Shown piece after piece: positions 48,289 through 56,432 of a stretch of 60,899 nucleotides of DNA. Position 1 is the first letter of the stretch; every line of letters starts with the position of its first letter. The notes below the pieces were generated by a model. It did no database searches. It was given only the letters and a program-made list of their open reading frames with translations, and was not told where the DNA came from. The translations under genes and the position numbers were made by a program. Origin of the DNA: Candidatus Sabulitectum sp. (GTDB lineage Bacteria > Fermentibacterota > Fermentibacteria > Fermentibacterales > JCC-6); the NCBI GenBank assembly GCA_023139045.1, contig JAGLOJ010000034.1, positions 1 through 60,899 of the forward strand, read 5' to 3'.

Positions 48289-48744
48289 CTATTCTACAAT
48301 ATATTCTACGAACACCATTCCTGCTTCACCGAGAAGCTTTTTTGTCATCTCTATATCCTGGCTCCATCGCTCCATAATATCGTCGCTCGCTTTGATCGTC
48401 ACCACACGAGTAATGCCGGCTTGTATAATGTGGGGTGTACACCGAACACATGGGGCAAATGGAAAGGCATATAAAGTATATCCATCTAATTTCTCTGCTG
48501 CATTTAAGATCGCGTTAAGCTCGCTATGTACAGTAAGTTTATATTTCTCTTCCCTGTCGGCCAGCCTTTTTGCTGTATCCTCTATGTTACGAGGAAAACC
48601 GTTATATCCAAGGGAGACGACAGTATTGTCCGGTCGCACAATAACACTGCCGCATTTTGTGCTTGGATCTTTGGACCACGTTGATATCAATTTACACATT
48701 TGCAGGAAACGTAAGTCCCATTTTCTTATTCGCTCAGCGTCCAT
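48289..48744 (-). CDS. dCMP deaminase
   Basis: 151 aa. Zinc-dependent deaminase motifs HSE (His73, Glu75) and PCVRC (Cys99, Cys102), plus the N-terminal DPSTKCGSVIV, identify deoxycytidylate deaminase. It converts dCMP to dUMP, the substrate of the thymidylate-synthase-like enzyme at 53753. Strong AGGAGG site. Confidence 0.9.
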   Translation of the reverse strand: MDAERIRKWDLRFLQMCKLISTWSKDPSTKCGSVIVRPDNTVVSLGYNGFPRNIEDTAKRLADREEKYKLTVHSELNAILNAAEKLDGYTLYAFPFAPCVRCTPHIIQAGITRVVTIKASDDIMERWSQDIEMTKKLLGEAGMVFVEYIVE

Positions 48745-49109
48745 CTTTGAATTTCCTCCTTCTTATGCATTATAGCTACAGCATCCACAACAAGAAACAA
48801 GCTCTCATCTGAGCAGGTTACATGTGGCCGCCATCTGGTGTTCTCCGACATATCAGTTATCCAGGATGGCAAAGGGTCTTTCGGCATCAAGACTCGGATG
48901 TCGTGATTCCGACCAAACATTGCACTTTTATACATAAACAAAGAGAACGCACGAGCTTCCCCCGAATGACGGAGAATCCCCAGCACTGCATTTAAGGTTT
49001 TCATGAGATGAGCCAGATCCTCATCGGTGAAATCTTTATGATACTTCACCGTCATGTGTAAGTCTGGTCTGTTCCTAAACCTTAAAGCTATATAGTAATT
49101 CTTATTCAT
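48726..49109 (-). CDS. 2H phosphoesterase-like protein
   Basis: 127 aa. Two HxT motifs, LHMTVKYH (His18-Thr20) and RPHVTCSD (His96-Thr98), lie about 78 residues apart, the hallmark of 2H phosphoesterases (LigT/AKAP18 type). It is smaller than typical LigT proteins. Phage Acb1, which destroys CBASS cyclic nucleotides, belongs to this superfamily; RNA-end processing is the other main role. ATGA overlap with the upstream gene. Confidence 0.6.
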   Translation of the reverse strand: MNKNYYIALRFRNRPDLHMTVKYHKDFTDEDLAHLMKTLNAVLGILRHSGEARAFSLFMYKSAMFGRNHDIRVLMPKDPLPSWITDMSENTRWRPHVTCSDESLFLVVDAVAIMHKKEEIQRWTLSE

Positions 49110-49426
49110 TTCAATTTATCCTCATCAAATTCCTCAAAGGTGACCTTGGCTTTACACTCCTGTACCTTACCATTGAGAAAATACCTAACCCAAACATCAC
49201 CATCCTCTTCGCCATTACCGTGTAATTTGAGAATAGTATCTTTGAATTTAATGCTGGCTTGTTTCATTTCATCTTCATAGTCATACCACTTCACACACGC
49301 TGATCCAAACAGCACCTTGGTCATGTCATAACCAGGCCCCTGAAGTGTTTCTATGAAGTTGGCGACTTGAAACACATCAACCTTGTCACCAACAATACTC
49401 AATTTATAGGTTGTGTAATATCCCAT
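49106..49426 (-). CDS. Hypothetical protein
   Basis: 106 aa from ATG 49426, overlapping the polymerase stop (TAATG). Opens GYYTTYKLSIVGDKVDVFQV, a beta-alpha-beta start, then an acidic C-terminal half. It resembles in general shape small phage proteins of unknown role near DNA polymerase. Confidence 0.55.
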   Translation of the reverse strand: MGYYTTYKLSIVGDKVDVFQVANFIETLQGPGYDMTKVLFGSACVKWYDYEDEMKQASIKFKDTILKLHGNGEEDGDVWVRYFLNGKVQECKAKVTFEEFDEDKLK

Positions 49427-51342
49427 TATGCTGCTTCTCCCCAACTTGGTCCAATTTCAACGTCCACCTTAGATGGTACTTTAAGTTCCACACAATATCT
49501 CATAATATCCGCCATCGCCTCTGCCTGCTCTGGGCTTTCCACGGTCTGTCCAATTTCATCATGAACTTGTAACTGTATCTTAAATCCGGCCGCATCAGCA
49601 GCTATCATGGCTATTTTAGTCTGGTCCGCAGAGGAGCCCTGTATAAGCCTATTAAGAGCTTTGTATGTCCCATCGAACTTACCTTCGGCCAGTTCTTCGA
49701 ACCGACACCTACGACCGCTGAGCGTCTTAATGTACCCTATTTTATTGGCCCGGGCCTGGGCTTTCTTGTCCAGTTTACTTACAAACGGAACCTGGCCGTT
49801 GAACTGGTTAATAATAGCCTGAGCCTGGTCCCCGGCGACCTCCACATTACGGCCCGCCCTGGTGACGATCCATTTAGTTGGCAAGCCCAGGTCACGAGCA
49901 AGCTTGGCTCCTCCCATTCCATAGCATATCCCGAGGAAGATAATCTTCGCGAAGGTCCGGTGCTGCTTACTGGGCTTTTCGTTATCTGCGTAACCGAAGA
50001 TTAATCTCGCCATCATAGTATGGTTATCTGCATCTGGGTCGTTGCAATATTTCTCCATTGCAATTTTGGCTCCCGCACAACCGGAAAGGACAGCGAAGTG
50101 AACTAACATCCTTGGCTCTTGCTGGGAGTAGTCATTCGCTGTCCACAATCCTCCATCATCGGGAATATAAATACTTCTCCACATCTGAGCAAAGTCATCA
50201 CGACTTGGCTGCTGTTGGAGATTAGGTTGCGTACAAGACAGACGACCGTAACGGGCTCCACTATTGCTACCAAGGTCGTCTGTCTTACGCAGTTGGTTAA
50301 AGGTGCAATGGATTCGTCCGCCAGTTGCATGATTGCGAACTGACTGAGCGAATGTGGTTCGAAGTTTATTTACTTTCCTGGCTCTTAAGATAGCCTCTGC
50401 CACGGGATGTTTAATAGCACCCAATAAGTCAGAATCTATACTTGGTTCATTAGTTTTGGGAGTGCGAGGAACCTTCACACCAATAGACGTCAATGCTGGT
50501 TCCAACATTTTTGCCTTCCACACATCGCCCAGGGGGATCCGGACGTTGGTGAGATGGTGTACTTTGTCCAAGCACCCCCGTTCCTGGGTTTCAGACCACT
50601 GTTCAACTTGGTCTAACTTATCCCAGTCTATTAAAATCCCACGGCGACGCATTTTGACGAGAACTGGCAACACCCTGCTCTCCAAGTCATACACACCCCA
50701 TAGGTCTTGCTCATCTATTATTCTTTCTTGTCTCCGCAACAATTGCAAAGGTAAGACGGCATCTTGTTCTCCATAGGCCCCGACAAACCTTGCCGGCAAC
50801 TTCCACATTTCTGATTTAGGGTTTATCTTCCAGTCTTCCGCTGCCTTCCTTAATAAAGTTTCATCTTTACCGGGGATCCCCCATCGTGTAGCAATGTTTT
50901 GCAGACTGTAAGAATCATATAGTTCATTAATTAAAGGATCAGCAATTTGCACATCCCTGAACCATTCAACCAAGCGGAACACAATTCCCATCTCGGCTAA
51001 GTAATCCAAGTCATAAGGTAAGTTGGCTCCAACTAAAGTACCCTTGAATACTTTCGCCTGATCTTTAAGGTACTGGACGGCTGCATCTGGGTTAGCAACA
51101 TTATCGCCACCGGCATGCCGTATTGGCACATAGTAACTTGGACCATCTTCAATAGCAAATGAATAGCCGACAACATAACCGCCCCGACGGACTCCTGGTC
51201 CTAACTTTGTTAACAGTGGATCATTCGTTTCCGTATCTATGGAAATTCTCTTAGCATCTTTCCAACTTGGTAGGTCAGATACTTTCGGAGGTCGCCAGCT
51301 GCATTCCGACTGGAATAATGGTAGTTGGATTCCAAAGGTCAT
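49426..51342 (-). CDS. polA: Family A DNA polymerase with 3'-5' exonuclease domain
   Basis: 638 aa. Exonuclease Exo I DTET (about 36-39), then palm motifs A DYSQQEPR (about 404-411), B HRTFAKIIFLGICYGMGG (about 460-477) and C QVHDEIG (about 593-599). No 5' nuclease domain. In motif B the residue equivalent to E. coli Phe762 is Leu (KIIFLGICYG). It replicates the phage genome with the primase-helicase. Start overlaps the Nudix stop (TAATG). Confidence 0.92.
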   Translation of the reverse strand: MTFGIQLPLFQSECSWRPPKVSDLPSWKDAKRISIDTETNDPLLTKLGPGVRRGGYVVGYSFAIEDGPSYYVPIRHAGGDNVANPDAAVQYLKDQAKVFKGTLVGANLPYDLDYLAEMGIVFRLVEWFRDVQIADPLINELYDSYSLQNIATRWGIPGKDETLLRKAAEDWKINPKSEMWKLPARFVGAYGEQDAVLPLQLLRRQERIIDEQDLWGVYDLESRVLPVLVKMRRRGILIDWDKLDQVEQWSETQERGCLDKVHHLTNVRIPLGDVWKAKMLEPALTSIGVKVPRTPKTNEPSIDSDLLGAIKHPVAEAILRARKVNKLRTTFAQSVRNHATGGRIHCTFNQLRKTDDLGSNSGARYGRLSCTQPNLQQQPSRDDFAQMWRSIYIPDDGGLWTANDYSQQEPRMLVHFAVLSGCAGAKIAMEKYCNDPDADNHTMMARLIFGYADNEKPSKQHRTFAKIIFLGICYGMGGAKLARDLGLPTKWIVTRAGRNVEVAGDQAQAIINQFNGQVPFVSKLDKKAQARANKIGYIKTLSGRRCRFEELAEGKFDGTYKALNRLIQGSSADQTKIAMIAADAAGFKIQLQVHDEIGQTVESPEQAEAMADIMRYCVELKVPSKVDVEIGPSWGEAA

Positions 51343-51791
51343 TATTTGAGTGGTCCTGCATACCTACTGGTGATTATAGATCTAATAAAGTTTTCCGTCA
51401 AGTTATCTTTCAGGAACGGTATCATCCAAGTCATGTGCGGTGCTAAATTATCTGGCAGACTTTTAATCCGCCAAATGAGAACCTCTTCATCCTCACATGT
51501 TTTTACTTGCTCCAGCAACTCAGTTGAACATGCATAGTAGAAGTAAACCATGAACGATCCTTCTTCTCCTGTGATGACACAATATTCTTTAAGGAGATCT
51601 GCAGGAATTTTCACCCCGCCCTCTTCTTCGAATTCTCGTATCAGTGCAGGGATAGATGACTCTCCTGGTTCAAACTTACCTCCAAGGGCATTCCACTTAC
51701 CAACAACACATTCAGGGCCACGCTCCTTATGAATAAGGGCCACACGTTCCATGTCATCGTCAAATAATAATCCTGCTACATATCGTATCAT
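51342..51791 (-). CDS. Nudix hydrolase
   Basis: 149 aa from ATG 51791, chosen for AAGGA eight bases upstream; an in-frame ATG at 51854 that overlaps the previous gene is possible. The Nudix box is complete (residues 38-60: GGKFEPGESSIPALIREFEE then EGGV). Such phage enzymes cleave nucleoside diphosphate derivatives, cleaning or shaping the dNTP pool, which is of interest next to base-modification genes. Confidence 0.88.
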   Translation of the reverse strand: MIRYVAGLLFDDDMERVALIHKERGPECVVGKWNALGGKFEPGESSIPALIREFEEEGGVKIPADLLKEYCVITGEEGSFMVYFYYACSTELLEQVKTCEDEEVLIWRIKSLPDNLAPHMTWMIPFLKDNLTENFIRSIITSRYAGPLK

Positions 51792-51843
51792 TTTTGATTC
51801 CTTAAATCTTTCCTTAACCCACGACTCTCCGCATGGGGTGCTT

Positions 51844-52188
51844 TCAAAGTTCATCTCGTAACACAGCCTTTGTGGCGTCCTTCAAACTATACATCTCATA
51901 CACCTTATCAAAATCTTTATGGTTTATAAACGCTGTCAGGGCGGATTGGTAATCACCATCAGGGCAAGCAAGATCTATACCGCCCCTTTTGGAGAATTCT
52001 TCCGGTGAGACATTAATCAGCACCCAGTGTATTGTGCCCTTTATCCTCACACAAGAGAGATAGTATATTCCATCGGTGCCCTTTCTTGCTACATGTGTAC
52101 GACACTTTGTAGCTTCCGTGACAGGTATGAACTCATACAGACATTCCCATTCGCTCTTTGTGATTCTTACCAGTGTCTTGTATATCAC
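51844..52188 (-). CDS. Hypothetical protein (GTG start)
   Basis: 114 aa. GTG start with GGGGAT upstream, overlapping the previous stop. Beta-rich first half (TKCRTHVARKGTDGIYYLSC), helical end. No recognised motif. Confidence 0.5.
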   Translation of the reverse strand: MIYKTLVRITKSEWECLYEFIPVTEATKCRTHVARKGTDGIYYLSCVRIKGTIHWVLINVSPEEFSKRGGIDLACPDGDYQSALTAFINHKDFDKVYEMYSLKDATKAVLRDEL

Positions 52189-52437
52189 TTATCCCCATCC
52201 TAATACTTTTTTAATAACACCATCTTCTGCTGTAACACGTAACCGGAACGGATGGCTCGTGCCACCAATATTATGGCCAGTGACCATTAATATTGCTCCG
52301 CCAATTTTCTCCATATAGGTCTTCATCAAAAAATAGGGCAGGCCTGGAGCGTGCTTTTCTATAATGGTTTTGGTTTCATCTAGCAGCACTACCTGGAACT
52401 CTATGAATTTTTTATGTAGCTCATCTTTATTTGTCAT
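52189..52437 (-). CDS. Hypothetical protein
   Basis: 82 aa from ATG 52437 (GGGAG site). A helical start followed by a beta segment with a GHNIGGTSHPFRL loop. Co-transcribed with the candidate base-modification genes. Function unknown. Confidence 0.55.
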   Translation of the reverse strand: MTNKDELHKKFIEFQVVLLDETKTIIEKHAPGLPYFLMKTYMEKIGGAILMVTGHNIGGTSHPFRLRVTAEDGVIKKVLGWG

Positions 52438-52439
52438 AT

Positions 52440-53381
52440 CTAACTCCCTGCATTTATGAGACAACTATCACATACAACCTTGTCATTTCTTATTGGCTTA
52501 CTGCAATCCTTACATAACTTATACGGAATCGCACCACCAGATAATCGCCGGGTTGCTTTCTCAAGACAATCATCACATACAGCCTTGTCATGACTTATCG
52601 GAGTATTACACTCGGTGCATTTGCCAGACAGAGCACACTGGTGATCGTTAACCTTTTCTTTCATCGCACAATTGCTGCACAGATCTCTGCCCCCTTGAGT
52701 ACTCACAGGTATTCCGCATTCTAGGCACAGATGGTCCAGGTCCTGATAAAGGTGCTTCTTGTCGGTTGATTCAGCTTTCCCCTGTTTAATATTGTCAATA
52801 CAGGCCAAACTACAGAACGATCCTGGGACATCAGTGTCTCCCCATATAAGTTGTCCAGGTGGGATGGTTTTATGACAAGAGGAGCAAACTGGTGTTCCTT
52901 CCGCTCCTCCTCGTGGAGCTTTGTCCGCACACCAATTAGCCTTCCTCGCTTCTATCTCCGCCCCCTCCTTCTTCATGCACATGTAACAAAGAAGTTCCTC
53001 AACTCCAGGCGATGCATAGAGTCTGGGCACTATTTTACGGCATCGCTGACACACCCTAACATTGTCAGGTTGCTTCGGTGTCCCGGCCTTCCTCGCTATC
53101 ATTTCCGCTTCTACCAACAAAAGGTATCGACGGAGATCACGGATATCGTCTATAATACCCTCTGGGCGTTGGTCATCTTGGATTGCCTGGAATATATCCC
53201 AGCCCTTTTCCTCGGCTTGCTTTTCTAAGCGATCCCATTTACGGGCCAGCATCATAAACGCACCAACACCGCCACGCTTCTTCCAGCTGTTGCCATAATT
53301 TTTCTGAGCCTCCAGCAAAGAGTCCACGTCTCCGAGAGATACCGTGCTCAACTTATCGAGATACTTTTCATCTTTAGACAT
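52440..53381 (-). CDS. MazG/Nmad-like domain fused to a string of zinc ribbons
   Basis: 313 aa. Residues about 28-95 (YGNSWKKRGGVGAFMMLARK, WDRLEKQ, DDIRDLRRYLLLVEAEM) form an all-helical domain resembling phage nucleotide pyrophosphohydrolase/nucleotide-modification-associated families. The C-terminal 200 residues hold about five zinc-ribbon units (CQRCRK, CSSCHKT, CLECG, CTECN, CKDCSKP, each with a distal CxxC). The helical part may hydrolyse a dNTP so that a modified one replaces it; the ribbons may bind DNA. Function inferred. GAGGGG site. Confidence 0.55.
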   Translation of the reverse strand: MSKDEKYLDKLSTVSLGDVDSLLEAQKNYGNSWKKRGGVGAFMMLARKWDRLEKQAEEKGWDIFQAIQDDQRPEGIIDDIRDLRRYLLLVEAEMIARKAGTPKQPDNVRVCQRCRKIVPRLYASPGVEELLCYMCMKKEGAEIEARKANWCADKAPRGGAEGTPVCSSCHKTIPPGQLIWGDTDVPGSFCSLACIDNIKQGKAESTDKKHLYQDLDHLCLECGIPVSTQGGRDLCSNCAMKEKVNDHQCALSGKCTECNTPISHDKAVCDDCLEKATRRLSGGAIPYKLCKDCSKPIRNDKVVCDSCLINAGS

Positions 53382-53760
53382 TTTTTGTCCCCTCGACTAA
53401 ATCCAATAATACATTCAATAATGATTTATGTTCAGTCCGTTCTATAGGACCGTTGGCAATGACAAACTTGATACCACTGAGTGTATCACTGTGCAGCATA
53501 AATGCCATACCAAGATCAAACTTACTGCCCTCGGTCAAGTCACCATCTACTAACCATACATGAACTTCACAACAGTCAGACATGGCCATACAATGCACAT
53601 CGCAAATATCCCTCGCTGACTGAGTCTGGATCACATCACGAAGAGGATAATGTACCTCACACCCCTGGGCCTCCAGGAAATTAACATAACTATTCATACC
53701 ATGTATGGTATGAAGTTTAGCATCACGAACGGGGCTAATTAAATATACTTTCTTAACCAT
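53374..53760 (-). CDS. Nucleoside 2-deoxyribosyltransferase-like protein
   Basis: 128 aa. The start KKVYLISPVRDAK, the middle DICDVHCMAMSDCCEVHVWL and the EGSKFDLGMAF motif (about 77-87) match the fold of N-deoxyribosyltransferases, with Asp where the catalytic Glu often sits. Phage members accompany DNA base-modification genes and may hydrolyse or exchange a base on a nucleotide. Starts inside the end of the thymidylate-synthase-like gene. Confidence 0.6.
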   Translation of the reverse strand: MVKKVYLISPVRDAKLHTIHGMNSYVNFLEAQGCEVHYPLRDVIQTQSARDICDVHCMAMSDCCEVHVWLVDGDLTEGSKFDLGMAFMLHSDTLSGIKFVIANGPIERTEHKSLLNVLLDLVEGTKNV

Positions 53761-54781
53761 TTTTCTCCATCCTCTTTTGTAACCAGTTACAACATGCCAA
53801 GGTCCAATCCAAATTAGGGGGCATGTCCAATAATATTTGCAGAGACGTCATTCCTCGTGTCTCTTTAGGCTGAGACTTATAATTCCTTATCGCTTTCAAC
53901 ATAGGTCCAGCAACCCCACTCATAAATCTACTGTGAACGCCCAGGGGTAGGTCTTCGCCACTGAGCAAAAAGTCAGCGGCATCGAAAAACTTGTCTCCGC
54001 TAAGGGGGGGCATCATAGGTCGATACGACACCAACCCCTGTGAGTAATAATCATACCTATCTCTTTGATTAGACGGGAAGGCCTCGTTTGCTACTTCGTT
54101 CATCAGCTCTTCGTGGTGGTCTAGGTACAAGTGCATATTATTGCTGAACTGATAGTATCGTCCAATGCCGCAACCAATCCACAGGGCCATGAATTCCTGG
54201 AGGAAAGACATGTGTACAGCATTGGCTCCCAACGCACCCCACACTATATCGTTGCTGCGATTACATACAGTCATATCCAATTCCTGCTTCTCATTATTAC
54301 GAGAGAAGTAGATTTGAGTATTGCACGGTAAGTCTTTGCTGTCCTGTAAGCGTAAATCATTAGCAGCATCCCACATACTCATGACCTGTCGACGGCATGT
54401 CGGATTCTTCTTCAGAGCCTCAACGATAGTGGTTATCTGGTCAAAGCCAAAGTGCTTCCGCCATCGATAGCCGTATGCACCCTGCATTGTTTTGCCATCG
54501 TCAGAATATTCTTCCATACGCTTAACAATACTGGCAGGAAACGTAACATCATTTCTTCCCGCTAACATCCACACCGACTCCAATAAGTGGAAAAATGGGT
54601 TGGCGTCACGCTTCGGGTGAAACAGTACCCTCTCCCAGGGCCGTTCATACGTGATACAGACAGGGGTAGGGAAAGACAATACCCTACCGTTGCGGGTCTC
54701 GTTAAGGACACCACACTCTCTGATCTGATGCATCATTTCCGGAAAGATCTGATTTACGTTTCTGCCTTGTATTGATATCAT
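53753..54781 (-). CDS. Thymidylate synthase / pyrimidine hydroxymethylase family enzyme
   Basis: 342 aa. LPCNTQIYFS carries the catalytic Cys (Cys153); NRSNDIVWGALGANAVHMSF keeps the Asn equivalent to the one that selects dUMP (Asn187); NNMHLYLDHHEE is the substrate-binding HxYxxH region. It is longer than ordinary ThyA and diverged in the loop, as in phage dUMP/dCMP hydroxymethylases. It could make dTMP or 5-hydroxymethyl-dUMP; the neighbours favour the latter. GAGGAAG site. Confidence 0.75.
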   Translation of the reverse strand: MISIQGRNVNQIFPEMMHQIRECGVLNETRNGRVLSFPTPVCITYERPWERVLFHPKRDANPFFHLLESVWMLAGRNDVTFPASIVKRMEEYSDDGKTMQGAYGYRWRKHFGFDQITTIVEALKKNPTCRRQVMSMWDAANDLRLQDSKDLPCNTQIYFSRNNEKQELDMTVCNRSNDIVWGALGANAVHMSFLQEFMALWIGCGIGRYYQFSNNMHLYLDHHEELMNEVANEAFPSNQRDRYDYYSQGLVSYRPMMPPLSGDKFFDAADFLLSGEDLPLGVHSRFMSGVAGPMLKAIRNYKSQPKETRGMTSLQILLDMPPNLDWTLACCNWLQKRMEKNG

Positions 54782-55569
54782 TTTTCTTCCTCGCTAGACT
54801 TGAAAGCTTTTTTCCAATAGCATACAACGTCATATCGCTCCTGACCTTGCCATGCTCCCTTTGTTTTCTTCTTTACTACACGCACAAAGCCAGGATGCAA
54901 CTCAGCTAAATATTCAGCATTGGCTTTCAACGCATCTAATTCTCGCTCAGGTGCTCCGCTCATACCGCCAGGGGCCATCGATTCAGCCTGTCCCTGTGCC
55001 CACCAGTAATAAACCATATTGGGATAACCCAACCGCAGCAATCTTAATGTGAGGTCAAAGTCTTCTCGATTGTCCAGGCGGTAATCGATACCTTCCTTAT
55101 TTAATACGTCTAGGTCTAGGCCAACCAATCGAATACATCGTGTGTTTAGCACACTATATTCTTCAACTCGATTGTTACCTTCACGACAAGAGATACCTAC
55201 ATGAGCAAAAGTACTTAATGTTGTATCCACACACGTGAACATGTCAATAATTTCCTCTGAAGTTTGGTTCCGTAGATTATAAGCTTTCTCACTCCTACGG
55301 ATAAGGAACTTCAGGTCATCATCCACCAAGGCCATATGGCCAGAATCTGCATGCTTCAATATATTGTTACGGGTAGGTTGGACACCAACCGCACCAATAG
55401 TAAGGATTGTGACCTCCTCCAGGCCGATCCTATCAATTAAGTTTTGATAGCTCGATGCCTCCTCTGGGCGAACCACCAAGAATGCCGGCAAGGTTTTGGG
55501 CCAGTACCATAATGTCCTGGCCCGTCTACCTTGATGTCTACCGTACGACGGTATATATATCTTCAACAT
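54778..55569 (-). CDS. TAGT-like glycosyltransferase (GT-A fold)
   Basis: 263 aa. YIPSYGRHQGRRARTL at the start, VGVQPTRNNIL, then ALVDDDLKF (DDD at 83-85, metal/sugar-nucleotide site) and RLDNREDFDLTLRLLRLGYP are the layout of phage TET/JBP-associated glycosyltransferases, which add sugars to hydroxymethylated bases in DNA. It overlaps both neighbours, so it is co-translated with the hydroxymethylase-like and HMUDK-helical genes. Confidence 0.65.
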   Translation of the reverse strand: MLKIYIPSYGRHQGRRARTLWYWPKTLPAFLVVRPEEASSYQNLIDRIGLEEVTILTIGAVGVQPTRNNILKHADSGHMALVDDDLKFLIRRSEKAYNLRNQTSEEIIDMFTCVDTTLSTFAHVGISCREGNNRVEEYSVLNTRCIRLVGLDLDVLNKEGIDYRLDNREDFDLTLRLLRLGYPNMVYYWWAQGQAESMAPGGMSGAPERELDALKANAEYLAELHPGFVRVVKKKTKGAWQGQERYDVVCYWKKAFKSSEEEK

Positions 55570-56417
55570 TTATATCTCCTCTTCATCCGCATTCCTAGAT
55601 GTTTCACCTTAGCATACTTTGCATATTCACAAAGCCAATGCTCTGCCTCACGCATTTCCCAGGCTGGCCACTCTTGCGGCCAGTACTTTTCATTCTTACT
55701 ACATTCTAGCAATTGTTGCATTGCAGCAATGGACACCTCCCGTGTACTCGCACGATAAGGCACGCTGGTCAATGTACCATCCACCAACCAACTCAGTCCA
55801 GCACATGCCCCTGGACCAGGAACTGCCCAAGTATTAATGTCGCGGGCATCGTCGAGAAATATTGTGTGACGCATATCACTAGTGATCTCATAAGCCATAA
55901 AGCTGCCAATGAACTGACACTTCATTAATATTTCCCATTGCTGCTGCAAAGTAGTTGGGCATGACTGATTGGTCACTCGTAACCGTGCCTTGATTTTCTT
56001 TACGATGTATAGGACACCTTCCAACTTATTCTTACCGGTCGGAGTCTTGATAACATAAGCAGCCCCGACTAATGGTTTAAGGCCAGTCAGCTTCCGGCGT
56101 GCCTTTCGGGTATCCCATTTTTCAAACAGCCCTGCTTCCTTAATAATCTCCAGTGTCTCGATCCTATTAATCAATCGACAAAGAGATAAGTTGAACACCA
56201 TACGATGATAGTCTACATCTAACTGACGAACATTCATCTCTATCCAATTAGAAACTTTATCGTGTTCGCGATGGACATTACAAAAACGCCATTCCTGGAA
56301 TATGGGATCTTTAGTGTACGGTGCGTCCTTATACAATGCATCCTTATTCATATGGATCTGGTACCGCTCTCTGGCAGTCTTAAAGTATTCTGTTATGTGT
56401 TTACGGTTCAATTTCAT
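55563..56417 (-). CDS. HMUDK-helical/aGPT-Pplase-type base-modification protein
   Basis: 284 aa from ATG 56417 (AAAGGAG site). The helical signature DPIFQEWRFCNVHREHDKVS (about 37-56) then RLINRIETLEII, and C-terminal GPGACAGLSWL, match the helical domain found with 5-hmdU DNA kinases and amino-acid/putrescine-thymidine transferases. No P-loop kinase partner is visible here. Its adjacency to the TAGT and hydroxymethylase-like genes supports a DNA hypermodification role. Confidence 0.6.
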   Translation of the reverse strand: MKLNRKHITEYFKTARERYQIHMNKDALYKDAPYTKDPIFQEWRFCNVHREHDKVSNWIEMNVRQLDVDYHRMVFNLSLCRLINRIETLEIIKEAGLFEKWDTRKARRKLTGLKPLVGAAYVIKTPTGKNKLEGVLYIVKKIKARLRVTNQSCPTTLQQQWEILMKCQFIGSFMAYEITSDMRHTIFLDDARDINTWAVPGPGACAGLSWLVDGTLTSVPYRASTREVSIAAMQQLLECSKNEKYWPQEWPAWEMREAEHWLCEYAKYAKVKHLGMRMKRRYKC

Positions 56418-56432
56418 CACAACTCCTTTGGT

